Shown piece after piece: positions 15,225 through 25,103 of a DNA stretch of 64,000 bases. How positions within the stretch are numbered: the first letter of the stretch is position 1; every line of letters starts with the position of its first letter. Position numbers and translations under genes: made by a program. The notes beneath the pieces were generated by a model. That model made no database searches. It was given only the letters and a program-made list of their open reading frames with translations, and was not told the origin of the DNA. The DNA comes from Myroides sp. N17-2 (GTDB lineage: Bacteria > Bacteroidota > Bacteroidia > Flavobacteriales > Flavobacteriaceae), in assembly GCF_002286775.1 (NCBI RefSeq), contig NZ_NSGJ01000008.1, positions 62,001 to 126,000 of the forward strand. Direction: 5' to 3'.

Positions 15225-16697
15225 ATGAGTCAAGAAGTTAGAGGATTAGAGCCTAAGAACTTATGGAACAAGTTCGCTGATCTAAATGCAGTGCCACGTC
15301 CTTCAAAAAAAGAAGAGCGTGTAATCGAGTTTATGATGAACTTTGGTAAGTCTTTAGGTTTAGAAACTATAAAAGATGAAGTAGGTAATGTTATTATTAA
15401 AAAGCCTGCTACTAAAGGAATGGAGAACAGAAAGACTATTGTGATGCAATCACACTTAGATATGGTTCACCAAAAAAATAACGATACAGTATTTGACTTC
15501 GACACACAAGGAATAGATATGTATGTAGAAGAAGGATGGGTTAGAGCTAGAGGTACTACATTAGGTGCTGATAACGGTATCGGTGTGGCTTCTATTATGG
15601 CTATCTTAGAGAGTAATGAGATTCCTCACCCTGCTATCGAAGCATTATTTACTATCGATGAAGAAACTGGAATGACTGGTGCTAAAGGTCTTAAAGGGGG
15701 TATGTTAGAAGGAGAGATTCTTTTAAACTTAGATACTGAAGAGGATGACGAAATAGATATAGGATGTGCTGGTGGTGTGGATGTAACTGCATCTGCTGAA
15801 TATGATGAAGAAGCTACTCCAGAAGGATCTGTTGGATATAGAATCACTGTGAAAGGTCTTAAAGGAGGTCACTCTGGTATGGATATTCACAAAGGGTTAG
15901 GGAATGCAAATAAGATAATGAATAGATTATTATTTGATGCTTTTGATAACTTTGGATTACAGATTGCTAAAATTAAAGGAGGAAGTTTACGTAATGCTAT
16001 TCCTAGAGAAAGTGTTGCAGAGGTAATTATCGCTAGTACTTTTGACGAGGCATTCGTATTTGATATGATGTCTATCGTAGATGAGATCAAAGCAGAATTA
16101 CATACTGTAGATCCTGACTTCGAAGTAGTATTTGATAAATTAGATGAAGCAGAGACTCCTAAGTTAGTAATGCCTTCTATGGCACAGTACTTCTTCGTGA
16201 GATCAATGTATACAGCTCATAATGGTGTACACCGTATGGCTCCTGACTTTGAAGATCTAGTAGAGGCATCTAATAATATCGCTAAGGTAGAATTAGGAGA
16301 TGGAAAGTTAGTAGTAAAGTGTTTAACTCGTTCGTCAGTAGAATCATCTAAGTTAGATGTGGCTAATGGATTGCGTTCAGCATTTGAATTAATGGGATGT
16401 GAAGTAGAGTTTTCTGGTTCTTACCCAGGATGGACTCCTAACTCTGAATCTGAAATCTTAGATGTATTAGTAGATATCTACGAAAAACAAGTAGGGGAGA
16501 AACCAAGTGTAGTAGCTTGTCACGCTGGATTAGAGTGTGGTATCTTAGGAACTAACTATCCTGATATGGATATGATTTCTTTTGGACCTACTATCCGTGG
16601 AGCTCACTCTCCTGTAGAGCGTGCTAATATCGCATCTGTACAGAAATATTGGAAATTCTTATTAGAGATTTTAACTCAGATACCTGAGAAGAAATAA
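15225..16697 (+). CDS. pepD: Aminoacyl-histidine dipeptidase (M20 family, PepD)
   Basis: A 490-residue cytosolic metallo-dipeptidase of the M20C type that cleaves dipeptides such as carnosine-like X-His. The metal-binding motifs are visible: S-H-L-D-M-V-H near residue 78, G-A-D-N-G-I-G near 115 and D-E-E-T-G-M-T-G-A near 146, which includes the catalytic glutamate. A dimerisation insert lies in the middle, and the C-terminal metal ligand region G-A-H-S-P is at about 465. Length is standard for the family. It is transcribed alone and ends at the terminator at 16718. Confidence 0.95.
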   Translation: MSQEVRGLEPKNLWNKFADLNAVPRPSKKEERVIEFMMNFGKSLGLETIKDEVGNVIIKKPATKGMENRKTIVMQSHLDMVHQKNNDTVFDFDTQGIDMYVEEGWVRARGTTLGADNGIGVASIMAILESNEIPHPAIEALFTIDEETGMTGAKGLKGGMLEGEILLNLDTEEDDEIDIGCAGGVDVTASAEYDEEATPEGSVGYRITVKGLKGGHSGMDIHKGLGNANKIMNRLLFDAFDNFGLQIAKIKGGSLRNAIPRESVAEVIIASTFDEAFVFDMMSIVDEIKAELHTVDPDFEVVFDKLDEAETPKLVMPSMAQYFFVRSMYTAHNGVHRMAPDFEDLVEASNNIAKVELGDGKLVVKCLTRSSVESSKLDVANGLRSAFELMGCEVEFSGSYPGWTPNSESEILDVLVDIYEKQVGEKPSVVACHAGLECGILGTNYPDMDMISFGPTIRGAHSPVERANIASVQKYWKFLLEILTQIPEKK

Positions 16698-16717
16698 GCT
16701 AATATGATTAGATATAC

Positions 16718-16746
16718 AAGACGCCTTAATCGGCGTCTTTTTTATT
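16718..16746 (+). terminator. Terminator of pepD
   Basis: AAGACGCC and GGCGTCTT pair around TTAATC, followed by a T-run. Confidence 0.9.
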
Positions 16747-16852
16747 GTTGTTTTTTAACAAGGATAGAGTATGTGAAAAATTAATGTTTAATTAAGAATT
16801 AAGTCTAGTGAAATTAGTACTTTAGACGCTATCAAATAAAAACTCAATATTT

Positions 16853-17461
16853 ATGAAAAAATCACTTTTAGCCTTAGCTTTAATCGGAGCTTTCGCAATC
16901 TCTTGTGGTGAGAAAAAAGATGCTAATACAACAGAACCAACTACTGAAACTACAATTGAGCAAGTAGAAGCACCTGTAGCAAAAGAGTTGACATATACAA
17001 TGGAATGGACAGCTTTTAAAACTCCTAAAAAAGTAGGTGTTAAAGGAACTTTTACAGACATTAAACTAAATGATGTGAAAGCTGATGCAGCGACTTTAGA
17101 AGAATCTTTAAAAGGAGCTAACTTTGTGATCACTACTTCGTCTGTAAGTACTAATGATGCAGGAAGAGATGAGAAATTAAAAGTAGAGTTCTTCGCTAAG
17201 ATGATGGGGAATATCAATGGTTTCTTTGGAGAGTTTAAAGACGGTAAAGTATTAGTAAACTTAACAATGAATGGAGTAAGTAAAGAAAAAGAGTTTACTT
17301 ATACAGTAGAAGGAGATGCACTTAAGTTAAAAGGAGGTATCGATATTATCGCTGACTTTACAGCACAGGCAGCTTTTGATAGTTTACATACAGCTTGTAA
17401 AGATCTACACGAAGGTAAAACATTCTCTGAAGTAGAGCTTTCTGCAGAGATTAAAAAATAA
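16853..17461 (+). CDS. YceI-family lipoprotein
   Basis: A 202-residue lipoprotein. The signal peptide ends in the lipobox A-I-S-C (Cys18). A Thr/Glu-rich linker follows, and then a YceI-type domain at about residues 45-200 with V-G-V-K-G-T-F, F-V-I-T-T-S-S-V-S-T and a late strand pattern. The YceI fold is a lipocalin-like barrel that binds polyisoprenoid lipids or similar molecules in the periplasm. It is a single-gene unit that ends at the terminator at 17486. Confidence 0.85.
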   Translation: MKKSLLALALIGAFAISCGEKKDANTTEPTTETTIEQVEAPVAKELTYTMEWTAFKTPKKVGVKGTFTDIKLNDVKADAATLEESLKGANFVITTSSVSTNDAGRDEKLKVEFFAKMMGNINGFFGEFKDGKVLVNLTMNGVSKEKEFTYTVEGDALKLKGGIDIIADFTAQAAFDSLHTACKDLHEGKTFSEVELSAEIKK

Positions 17462-17485
17462 TTAACTACTTTTGTAGTGTAATTG

Positions 17486-17518
17486 AAGAGGAGTATGATA
17501 AAATATTCCTCTTTTTTT
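17486..17518 (+). terminator. Terminator of the YceI-family gene
   Basis: AAGAGGAGTAT pairs with ATATTCCTCTT around a short loop, followed by seven T. Confidence 0.8.
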
Positions 17519-17519
17519 G

Positions 17520-17527
17520 TACCTTTG
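17520..17527 (+). promoter_or_regulatory. Minus-7 box of the prfA promoter
   Basis: TACCTTTG matches the TAnnTTTG consensus of Bacteroidota promoters and lies 29 bases before the prfA start. No good TTG minus-33 box is placed about 20 bases upstream. Confidence 0.45.
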
Positions 17528-17556
17528 CAAACCAAATAAATTATCTATTTTAAGAT

Positions 17557-18630
17557 ATGTTAGATAGACTACAAATTATAAAGCAACGTTTTGACGAAGT
17601 TTCTGACTTGATTATTCAGCCAGACGTTATTTCTGATCAAAAACGTTACGTACAGTTAAATAAAGAATACAAAGATTTAAAACAGCTTGTTGAGAAACGC
17701 GCTGAATATGTAACTCTTAGAGGTAATATGGATGAGGCTAATGAGATATTAGCTGATGGAAGTGATGCTGAGATGGTGGAGATGGCTAAGATGCAGTTAG
17801 ACGAAGCTAAAGGACGTTTACCAGAATTAGAAGATGAGATTAAGTTCTTATTAATACCTAAGGATCCTGAGGATGCTAAGAACGTAATGGTAGAGGTACG
17901 TGCTGGTACAGGTGGTGATGAGGCGAGTATCTTCGCAGGAGATTTATTCAGAATGTATACTAAATACTGTGAAGGTAGAGGATGGAGAACATCTGTAGTA
18001 GATGTGAATGAAGGTACTTCAGGAGGATATAAAGAGGTTATTTTTGAGGTAACAGGAGAGGATGTTTATGGTACATTAAAGTATGAAGCTGGAGTACACC
18101 GTGTACAACGTGTTCCTCAAACGGAAACACAAGGACGTGTACATACATCAGCAGCTACTGTAATGGTATTGCCAGAAGCAGAAGAGTTCGATGTACAGAT
18201 AGATATGAACGATGTTCGTGTTGACTTTTTCTGTTCATCAGGACCTGGAGGTCAGTCAGTAAATACAACTAAATCAGCTGTACGTATGACGCACATTCCT
18301 ACTGGACTAGTAGCTCAATGTCAAGATGAGAAATCTCAACACAAGAATAAGGATAAAGCTTTAACTGTATTGCGTTCTCGTTTATATGAGATGGAATTGG
18401 CAAAAAAGCAAGCAGAAGATGCTACTAAGCGTTCTTCTCAAGTAAGTAGTGGTGATAGATCTGCTAAGATTAGAACCTATAACTATCCTCAAGGACGTGT
18501 AACTGATCACCGTATAGGTCTTACGCTATATGATCTAGATGGTGTAATGAACGGTAATATTCAAAAAGTTATCGATGAGTTACAATTAGTTAGTAATACT
18601 GAGAAATTAAAAGAAGGAGACGTTTATTAA
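17557..18630 (+). CDS. prfA: Peptide chain release factor 1
   Basis: A 357-residue class I release factor that reads UAA and UAG stop codons and hydrolyses the peptidyl-tRNA ester on the ribosome. The catalytic G-G-Q lies in [10 protein letters not shown] near residue 229. The anticodon-like P-x-T tripeptide region reads R-V-P-Q-T-E-T-Q near 185, which marks RF1 rather than RF2. Length is normal. A terminator follows before pyrF. Confidence 0.97.
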   Translation: MLDRLQIIKQRFDEVSDLIIQPDVISDQKRYVQLNKEYKDLKQLVEKRAEYVTLRGNMDEANEILADGSDAEMVEMAKMQLDEAKGRLPELEDEIKFLLIPKDPEDAKNVMVEVRAGTGGDEASIFAGDLFRMYTKYCEGRGWRTSVVDVNEGTSGGYKEVIFEVTGEDVYGTLKYEAGVHRVQRVPQTETQGRVHTSAATVMVLPEAEEFDVQIDMNDVRVDFFCSSGPGGQSVNTTKSAVRMTHIPTGLVAQCQDEKSQHKNKDKALTVLRSRLYEMELAKKQAEDATKRSSQVSSGDRSAKIRTYNYPQGRVTDHRIGLTLYDLDGVMNGNIQKVIDELQLVSNTEKLKEGDVY

Positions 18631-18650
18631 TCGTCTTTATTAAATATTAT

Positions 18651-18687
18651 AAACCACACTTGCTTATGTATAGTGTGGTTTTTTTTA
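18651..18687 (+). terminator. Terminator of prfA
   Basis: AACCACACT and AGTGTGGTT pair around an 11-base loop, followed by a T-run. Confidence 0.85.
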
Positions 18688-18705
18688 AACTACAACTACT
18701 AAACA

Positions 18706-19527
18706 ATGACTACACAACAATTAATAGAACAAATCAGAGTAAAAAAATCCTTTCTATGCGTAGGATTAGATGTTGATTTAGATAAAATACCTACTTTTTT
18801 ATTAAAGGAGGAGGATCCTATATTTAGCTTTAATAAAGCGATTATAGATGCAACACATCAATACGCTGTCGCGTATAAACCAAATATTGCATTCTATGAG
18901 GCTTATGGTATTAAAGGGTGGATGTCATTAAAGAAAACGATAGAGTATATTAATGAGTATTATCCTGAACTGTACACTATAGCAGATGCTAAACGTGGAG
19001 ATATCGGAAATACGGCTTCTATGTATGCGAAGGCATTCTTTGAGGATATGTCTTTTGATAGTGTTACTGTAGCTCCTTATATGGGAAAAGATTCAGTAGA
19101 ACCTTTCTTGGCTTTTAAAGATAAGCACACGATACTGTTAGCATTAACGTCTAATAAAGGAGCTTTTGATTTTCAAACAAAAGAAGTGGATGGTAAGCCT
19201 CTTTATCAGCAAGTATTAGAAACTTCTCAACAGTATGAGCATGCCGAAAACTTGATGTATGTAGTAGGGGCAACAAAAGCGGAGTATTTTGAAGAGATTA
19301 GAAAAATAGTTCCAAATAGCTTTTTATTAGTACCTGGAGTAGGAGCGCAAGGTGGAAACTTGCAAGATGTGTGTAAATACGGATTAAATAAAAGTGTAGG
19401 ATTACTAATCAATTCATCAAGAGGAATTATCTTTGCATCACAGGCGGAAGATTTTGCTGAGAAAGCAGGATTAGAAGCTAAGGCTATCCAGATAGAAATG
19501 GAGGAGATATTAAATAAAATGGTATGA
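18706..19527 (+). CDS. pyrF: Orotidine 5'-phosphate decarboxylase
   Basis: A 273-residue enzyme that makes UMP from OMP in pyrimidine synthesis. It is of the longer type-2 subfamily (about 270 residues). The catalytic Asp-Lys-Asp triad is in D-A-K-R-G-D-I-G-N near residue 94, and the phosphate loop is near residue 230 (N-S-S-R-G-I). Its stop overlaps the start of the next gene (ATGA), so the two are translationally coupled. Confidence 0.96.
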   Translation: MTTQQLIEQIRVKKSFLCVGLDVDLDKIPTFLLKEEDPIFSFNKAIIDATHQYAVAYKPNIAFYEAYGIKGWMSLKKTIEYINEYYPELYTIADAKRGDIGNTASMYAKAFFEDMSFDSVTVAPYMGKDSVEPFLAFKDKHTILLALTSNKGAFDFQTKEVDGKPLYQQVLETSQQYEHAENLMYVVGATKAEYFEEIRKIVPNSFLLVPGVGAQGGNLQDVCKYGLNKSVGLLINSSRGIIFASQAEDFAEKAGLEAKAIQIEMEEILNKMV

Positions 19528-20324
19528 TAGTATTAAAAGATCAAATAGGGCAAGAGCATCGCTTCGAACAAGCACCAAAAAGGATAATTTCGTTAGTTCC
19601 ATCACAGACAGAGACATTATGTGATTTAGGATTAGAAGATGAGATTAAAGGAATAACTAAGTTCTGTGTACATCCTTATCACTTAGGTGTGGTTAAAATA
19701 AAAGTAGGTGGTACTAAGAAAGTGCATATAGAAAAGATAAAAGCACTTAACCCTGATATTATTATCGCTAATAAAGAGGAGAATACACTTGAGATTGTTG
19801 AGAGTCTTAAAGGGATTTGTCCTGTTTGGGTAACTGATGTAGTTACTTTAGAAGATAATAAGCAAATGATCGAAGATTTCGGTGTCTTGTTTAATAAAAG
19901 AACAGAAGCCAAAAAATGGAATGACAAGATAGATTTTGCTATTAAGGAATTTATGTCTTTCGTTAGCACAAGAGAGGAGCAGACATCTGCTTACTTTATC
20001 TGGAGAGAACCTTATATGGCAGCTGGAGACGATACGTTTATCAATACGCTGTTGACTCTAAATAAGTTTACGAATGTATATGCTAATAGAGAAGGAAGAT
20101 ATCCTGAGATAGAGATTAGAAAAATGAGAATACAGGGTGATCCTGAATTAGTATTTTTGTCTTCTGAGCCTTATCCGTTTAAGGAAGAGCACGCTTTTGA
20201 GATAGGAAGATGTTCACATCACGCAAAAACGATATTCGTAGATGGAGAGATGTTCTCGTGGCACGGTACCCATTTACACAATGCTTTTGAGTATTTTAAA
20301 CAAATACATAAGCGTCTAGAGTAA
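19524..20324 (+). CDS. Helical-backbone metal receptor (BtuF/FepB-like), no signal peptide
   Basis: A 266-residue protein with the substrate-binding fold of ABC importers for cobalamin, siderophores or metals: [14 protein letters not shown] at residues 18-31, then two alpha/beta lobes joined by a long helix. The start at 19524 overlaps pyrF by four bases, and the product begins M-I-V-L-K-D without any signal peptide. A periplasmic role is therefore doubtful. No permease or ATPase genes are adjacent. Coupling to pyrF could suggest a cytosolic function, but none is known to me. Confidence 0.8.
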   Translation: MIVLKDQIGQEHRFEQAPKRIISLVPSQTETLCDLGLEDEIKGITKFCVHPYHLGVVKIKVGGTKKVHIEKIKALNPDIIIANKEENTLEIVESLKGICPVWVTDVVTLEDNKQMIEDFGVLFNKRTEAKKWNDKIDFAIKEFMSFVSTREEQTSAYFIWREPYMAAGDDTFINTLLTLNKFTNVYANREGRYPEIEIRKMRIQGDPELVFLSSEPYPFKEEHAFEIGRCSHHAKTIFVDGEMFSWHGTHLHNAFEYFKQIHKRLE

Positions 20325-20340
20325 GTAAAATATATAAAAT

Positions 20341-20376
20341 AAAAAGCCGAGTAGTCATCCTACTCGGCTTTTTTTA
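20341..20376 (+). terminator. Terminator after the pyrF operon
   Basis: AAAAAGCCGAGTAG pairs with CTACTCGGCTTTTT around a 4-5 base loop, followed by T. It is one of the strongest in the window. Confidence 0.92.
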
Positions 20377-20527
20377 ACTAACCCTAACTGTTATGAAATC
20401 AATCATTATTGATACAGCAAATATCAAAAAAATATTTGGATAGAGCAGTTAATCGAATGTTATAATAATGTTATAGTTGTATTTTTGTTTAAAAAGTAAT
20501 TTTTAATTCAAAAAATAAGCTATTTTG

Positions 20528-21307
20528 TTATTTATTCTTTGATTGTTTCTTTGTAGAATTATTTGATGTGTTATTTTTAGAAGGGTTTGTTAGATTATCT
20601 TGAATTGCGAACACATCTTTTAGAAGTTTAGTATCTCTAGAGCCTGTAATGTTTTCTCTAATATTCTTTTCTTCTACAGCAATCATTTTAAACACACCGT
20701 CCATCGTCTGATTAGTGATATAATCTGTTAGGTTTGTAGGTACAGGAGAAACTAAAGGTAGAGCATTATATGTTGTTGACATCTTTTCCCATATCGCATC
20801 AGCACCTACATCAGATAATGAAGATTTGATTACAGGACTAAATTTTTCATAAAGACTCTTCGTTGTACTTTTCTTTAAATAATCCGTTGCAGCTGATTGA
20901 CCACCGATAAGGATATCTTTTGCATCGTTAAACGTCATATTTTTTACAGCGTCAACAAATATAGGAGTAGCTTCTTTGACTGCATCTTCTGCAGCGCGAT
21001 TGATTAGTGTTAATCCTTGATCTGCTAAGTTACCCATCCCTAGTTTACGCAAGGTCTTATCTACTTTTTGAAATTCAGCAGGCATCACGATTTTTACAAG
21101 TTCATTTTTAAGAAAACCGTCTGGTTTAGCTAGTTTACTTACTTGTTCAGAAATTCCTTTGTCAAGAGCTTCTTTTAATCCTTTAGCCACTTTGTCTTGT
21201 GTAATACTGTTGATTAGGTTGCTTGTTTTGTTGTTCTGAGCATTAACGATAGGGGAATTAGCTAAAGCGCAAAATAAGATGGCTGTAGCTATCATTGTCT
21301 TTTTCAT
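20528..21307 (-). CDS. DUF4197 domain-containing secreted protein
   Basis: A 259-residue protein with a signal peptide (about residues 1-23, ending V-N-A-Q). The rest fits DUF4197: A-L-D-K-G-I-S-E-Q-V, a central A-A-E-D-A-V-K-E-A-T-P-I-F-V-D-A-V-K and a G-G-Q-S-A-A-T-D-Y-L-K segment near residue 137. The C-terminus is Asn/Ser/Lys-rich and probably flexible. The function of this family is not known; the signal suggests the periplasm. The gene lies 11 bases downstream of the 21319 gene on the same strand, so they form a small operon. Confidence 0.85.
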   Translation of the reverse strand: MKKTMIATAILFCALANSPIVNAQNNKTSNLINSITQDKVAKGLKEALDKGISEQVSKLAKPDGFLKNELVKIVMPAEFQKVDKTLRKLGMGNLADQGLTLINRAAEDAVKEATPIFVDAVKNMTFNDAKDILIGGQSAATDYLKKSTTKSLYEKFSPVIKSSLSDVGADAIWEKMSTTYNALPLVSPVPTNLTDYITNQTMDGVFKMIAVEEKNIRENITGSRDTKLLKDVFAIQDNLTNPSKNNTSNNSTKKQSKNK

Positions 21308-21318
21308 AGTGAGTTTTA

Positions 21319-21852
21319 TTATTTTGTAATTGTATTTACTTCTAGTTTAATCGCTTGTCTGACAATTTCTAGTTTTTGTTCTATCTGTAGATTTTGGCTA
21401 ACTAAGGTTTGTCTTAGTTGAGTTGCATTTGTGATATTAGGATTGGCACTAGTAACTTGGATTAGTGCTATAATATCATTTTTAGTTTGTATTAGTATCT
21501 GCCAAAGTTCATTGCTTACATAAACCTGTTGAGAGACATTGTAATCAAACTCTTGTTCTAAATGTGTGATAAGATTGATCTGATATAGAGTTTTGTCTTC
21601 AGAATTAGGGTTTATTCTCAAAACAAGTTTCTTTAGATCAATGCGTTCAATAAGAATAATTAAACGTTCGAAAGCTTGTAGTTTCAGTGCTTGAAGATCA
21701 ATAGTGTTTTGTGTTCTAAGTTTTTCTAATAGAAAAAGATCTTTCTTAGATTGATTTACTAATAATTTACTAAAAGACATATAGGCTACAGCTGCAGTAA
21801 TTAAGGCAGGAATAGTATATGCGATAAGTTGTAAGATAAAATCCATACCCAT
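21319..21852 (-). CDS. Hypothetical membrane-anchored protein, 177 aa
   Basis: I do not recognise a family. One N-terminal membrane segment (about residues 7-28) is followed by a long, mostly helical, Gln/Leu-rich cytosolic or periplasmic part with coiled-coil tendency (L-Q-A-L-K-L-Q-A-F-E-R-L-I-I-L-I-E-R). It is the first gene of a two-gene unit with the DUF4197 gene. The start region lies divergent from the helicase gene at 21974. Confidence 0.7.
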   Translation of the reverse strand: MGMDFILQLIAYTIPALITAAVAYMSFSKLLVNQSKKDLFLLEKLRTQNTIDLQALKLQAFERLIILIERIDLKKLVLRINPNSEDKTLYQINLITHLEQEFDYNVSQQVYVSNELWQILIQTKNDIIALIQVTSANPNITNATQLRQTLVSQNLQIEQKLEIVRQAIKLEVNTITK

Positions 21853-21921
21853 TGCGATTATTTTTGAACAAAAGTAGGGAATATTATGTTTTATGTGCTA
21901 ATTTTTATAGCAGTAAAAAAC

Positions 21922-21952
21922 TTGTTATAAAGGTATAGTAATCGTAATTTTG
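21922..21952 (+). promoter_or_regulatory. Promoter of the UvrD/PcrA-type helicase gene
   Basis: TTG at 21922-21924, a 20-base spacer and TAATTTTG at 21945-21952 match the Bacteroidota minus-33/minus-7 consensus. Transcription would begin near 21959, leaving a short leader before ATG 21974. This also argues against translation from the TTG at 21950, which is part of the box. Confidence 0.75.
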
Positions 21953-21973
21953 ACACTTTCGAGTAAATTAGAT

Positions 21974-24310
21974 ATGCAAAATTATATAGATCAGTTAAAT
22001 GAGGCTCAAAGAGCGCCTGTACTTCAAAAAGAAGGACCAATGATAGTAATCGCTGGAGCAGGATCAGGGAAAACGAGGGTGTTGACTTTACGTATAGCTT
22101 ATTTAATGCACCAAGGAGTGGATGCATTTAATATTCTATCACTGACCTTTACTAATAAGGCAGCTCGTGAAATGAAAGTGAGGATAGCCCAAATCGTAGG
22201 TAGTTCAGAAGCAAAGAACTTGTGGATGGGGACATTCCACTCTGTATTTGCAAAAATACTTAGAGCTGAGGCTGATAAATTAGGGTATCCAAGTAACTTT
22301 ACTATTTATGATTCTCAAGATAGTCAGCGTTTAATCGGGCAGGTTATTAAGGAGATGCAGTTAGATAGAGATATCTATAAACCGAAAGAAATCTTAAGTA
22401 GAATATCGTCTTATAAGAATAGCTTAGTGACTGTAAAGGCTTATTTTAATAATCCTGAATTACAAGAAGCTGATGCGATGAGTAAGAGACCTCGTATAGG
22501 GGAGATTTACAATAACTATGTAGAGCGCTGTTTTAAGTCAGGAGCAATGGACTTCGATGATTTGTTATTAAAGACAAATGAGTTGTTGACACGTTTTCCT
22601 GATGTGTTATCTAAGTATCAAAATAGATTTAAATATATCTTAGTAGATGAGTACCAAGATACGAATCACTCACAATATCTTATTGTTAAGGCGTTGTCAG
22701 ATCGTTTTCACAATATCTGTGTGGTAGGTGATGATGCTCAGAGTATCTATGCTTTTAGAGGGGCAAATATTAATAATATATTGAACTTCCAAAAAGATTA
22801 TGAAGGGGTGCAAACGTATCGACTAGAGCAGAATTATCGTTCTTCTAGAAATATAGTAGAGGCAGCGAACTCTGTTATTGATAATAATAAGGTGAAGTTA
22901 GATAAAGTAGTATGGACTGCTAATGATAATGGACCAAAAATAAAAGTACACCGATCTTTAACAGATGGAGAGGAAGGACGTTTCGTAGCGTCAACAATCT
23001 TTGAAGAGAGGATGCAGAATCAAAAAAACAATAGTGATTTTGCTATTTTATACAGAACCAATGCGCAGTCACGTGCGATGGAGGATGCCTTGCGTAAAAA
23101 GGATATTCCTTATCGTATATATGGAGGGCTGTCATTCTATCAGCGTAAAGAGATTAAAGATGTACTGTGTTACTTAAGATTAGTAATTAACCCTAAGGAT
23201 GAGGAAGCTTTAGTACGCGTGATAAACTATCCTGCTAGAGGTATTGGTAATACGACATTAGATAAGCTTACTATAGCAGCTAATCACTATAAGAGATCTA
23301 TATTCGAGGTGATGGAACACATCGATAAGATAGACTTAAAGATTACTGCTGGAACTCGAAATAAGTTGAGTGACTTTAGTAATATGGTTAAGGCGTTTCA
23401 AGCATTAGAAACTACAATGGATGCGTATCAGTTAACAGAGCATATCGTTAAGAAAACTGGACTGGTACAAGAGATGCGAAAAGATACTACGCCTGAGGGA
23501 ATCACTCGTATGGAAAATATAGAGGAACTTTTAAATGGTATTAAAGACTTTATCGATGGGCAAAAAGAAGTAGATGGGGCTAGAGGAGCTTTAAGTGAGT
23601 TTATGGAAGATGTGGCATTAGCTACAGATCTAGATAAGGATACAGGTGATGATGATAGAGTGGCGTTAATGACTATTCACTTGGCTAAGGGACTTGAGTT
23701 TCCTACAGTATTCTGTGTAGGGATGGAGGAAGATTTGTTTCCAAGTGCGATGAGTATGAATACGAGAAGTGAGTTAGAGGAGGAGAGAAGGTTATTCTAT
23801 GTGGCGTTAACTCGTGCAGAGCATCAAGCCTATCTTACTTATGCTCAATCTAGATATAGATGGGGTAAATTAGTAGATAGTGATCCTTCTCGCTTTATAG
23901 AAGAGATCAAGGATGAATATCTAGAGTATTTGACTCCTGTAGAAACTAATTATAGATATAAGCCAACGATTAATGCGGATATATTCGGTGATGTAGATAA
24001 GAGTAAATTAAGGTTGACAAAACCTGTGGGAGGTAATCCTCCTGCTTACATCACAGATAATGAAGAGCCAAAAGAGAATAGAAATATTAGGAAGCTTAAG
24101 CCAATGGATTCTTCAAGTGCGAAGGTGACAAGTCTGACAAATGGGAATCAAGATCTAGTGGTCGGTCAGAATGTGATGCACGAACGTTTCGGTAGAGGTA
24201 CCATTATCGGATTAGAAGGTATGGGAGCAGATAAGAAAGCAGAGATACGATTCGATGTAGGTGGGATTAAAAAACTACTTCTGAGATTTGCTAAGCTTCA
24301 AGTTTTATAG
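21974..24310 (+). CDS. pcrA: ATP-dependent DNA helicase of the UvrD/PcrA family
   Basis: A 778-residue superfamily 1A 3'-5' helicase used in repair and replication-conflict removal. Walker A is A-G-A-G-S-G-K-T near residue 28, motif II D-E-Y-Q-D-T-N near 225, then G-D-D-A-Q-S-I-Y, Q-N-Y-R-S and the late M-T-I-H-L-A-K-G-L-E-F and F-Y-V-A-L-T-R-A motifs. The C-terminal tail folds into a Tudor-like domain (V-M-H-E-R-F-G-R-G) that binds RNA polymerase in PcrA/UvrD. I start at ATG 21974; an in-frame TTG at 21950 lies inside the promoter. Confidence 0.95.
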   Translation: MQNYIDQLNEAQRAPVLQKEGPMIVIAGAGSGKTRVLTLRIAYLMHQGVDAFNILSLTFTNKAAREMKVRIAQIVGSSEAKNLWMGTFHSVFAKILRAEADKLGYPSNFTIYDSQDSQRLIGQVIKEMQLDRDIYKPKEILSRISSYKNSLVTVKAYFNNPELQEADAMSKRPRIGEIYNNYVERCFKSGAMDFDDLLLKTNELLTRFPDVLSKYQNRFKYILVDEYQDTNHSQYLIVKALSDRFHNICVVGDDAQSIYAFRGANINNILNFQKDYEGVQTYRLEQNYRSSRNIVEAANSVIDNNKVKLDKVVWTANDNGPKIKVHRSLTDGEEGRFVASTIFEERMQNQKNNSDFAILYRTNAQSRAMEDALRKKDIPYRIYGGLSFYQRKEIKDVLCYLRLVINPKDEEALVRVINYPARGIGNTTLDKLTIAANHYKRSIFEVMEHIDKIDLKITAGTRNKLSDFSNMVKAFQALETTMDAYQLTEHIVKKTGLVQEMRKDTTPEGITRMENIEELLNGIKDFIDGQKEVDGARGALSEFMEDVALATDLDKDTGDDDRVALMTIHLAKGLEFPTVFCVGMEEDLFPSAMSMNTRSELEEERRLFYVALTRAEHQAYLTYAQSRYRWGKLVDSDPSRFIEEIKDEYLEYLTPVETNYRYKPTINADIFGDVDKSKLRLTKPVGGNPPAYITDNEEPKENRNIRKLKPMDSSSAKVTSLTNGNQDLVVGQNVMHERFGRGTIIGLEGMGADKKAEIRFDVGGIKKLLLRFAKLQVL

Positions 24311-24339
24311 TAAATTTAAGTACACTAATAATAGTAATT

Positions 24340-24960
24340 ATGTCACAGTTTATAAAGATCTATCCTGAGAATCCAAGTGAGAAAGAGATAGATAAAGTGG
24401 TAAAGGTATTAAGAGATGGAGGATTAGTTATCTATCCAACGGATACTGTGTATGGATTAGGATGTGATATTTCGAATTCAAAGGCATTAGAGAAGATCGC
24501 TAAGATAAAAGGAATTAAGTTAGAAAAGGCTAATTTTTCTTTTATATGTCACGACTTGAGTAATATCTCTAATTATGTTAAGCAGATAGATACTTCTACT
24601 TTTAAGATACTTAAAAAGGCTTTACCGGGGCCATATACATTCATATTACCTGGAAATAATGACTTGCCTAAGGATTTTAAAAAGAAAAAGACGGTAGGTA
24701 TCCGTGTTCCGGATAATAATATAGCACGAGAGATAGTGAAGAAACTTGGCAATCCTATAGTGTCTACTTCTATATATGATGAGGATGAGATATTAGAATA
24801 TACTACAGATCCGGAGTTGATCTTTGAGAAATGGCAAAATATTGTAGATGTGGTTATTGATGGTGGATATGGAACAAATGAAGCCTCTACTGTAATCGAT
24901 TTGTCAGGAGATGAACCAGAAGTAATCAGGGTAGGTAAAGGGGATACTGATATCTTCTAA
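24340..24960 (+). CDS. Sua5/YciO/YrdC-family L-threonylcarbamoyladenylate synthase
   Basis: A 206-residue protein with the YrdC fold: G-G-L-V-I-Y-P-T-D-T-V-Y-G-L-G near residues 28-42, the L-P-G-P-Y-T-F-I-L-P segment near 95 and S-T-V-I-D near 182. Relatives make the threonylcarbamoyl-AMP used for the t6A tRNA modification. It is shorter than Sua5 and may instead be the YciO type, whose role is less clear. It lies 29 bases after the helicase gene on the same strand, so co-transcription is likely. Confidence 0.87.
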   Translation: MSQFIKIYPENPSEKEIDKVVKVLRDGGLVIYPTDTVYGLGCDISNSKALEKIAKIKGIKLEKANFSFICHDLSNISNYVKQIDTSTFKILKKALPGPYTFILPGNNDLPKDFKKKKTVGIRVPDNNIAREIVKKLGNPIVSTSIYDEDEILEYTTDPELIFEKWQNIVDVVIDGGYGTNEASTVIDLSGDEPEVIRVGKGDTDIF

Positions 24961-25103
24961 AAGAATAGAGTAAAATTAAAGAACAAATAATTAACAAGGT
25001 TAATTTACAGTTGCAAAGCATATAAACTTAATTAAATTAGGGTTTTTCAAACTGAATTGTTATTTTTGTAACTGTTTAAATTAAAAGCTAAACGTATCAC
25101 ACT

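Noticed and set aside
21950..21973. Longer start of the helicase at TTG 21950
   Set aside because: The TTG is part of the minus-7 box TAATTTTG, so it would lie upstream of the transcript start.
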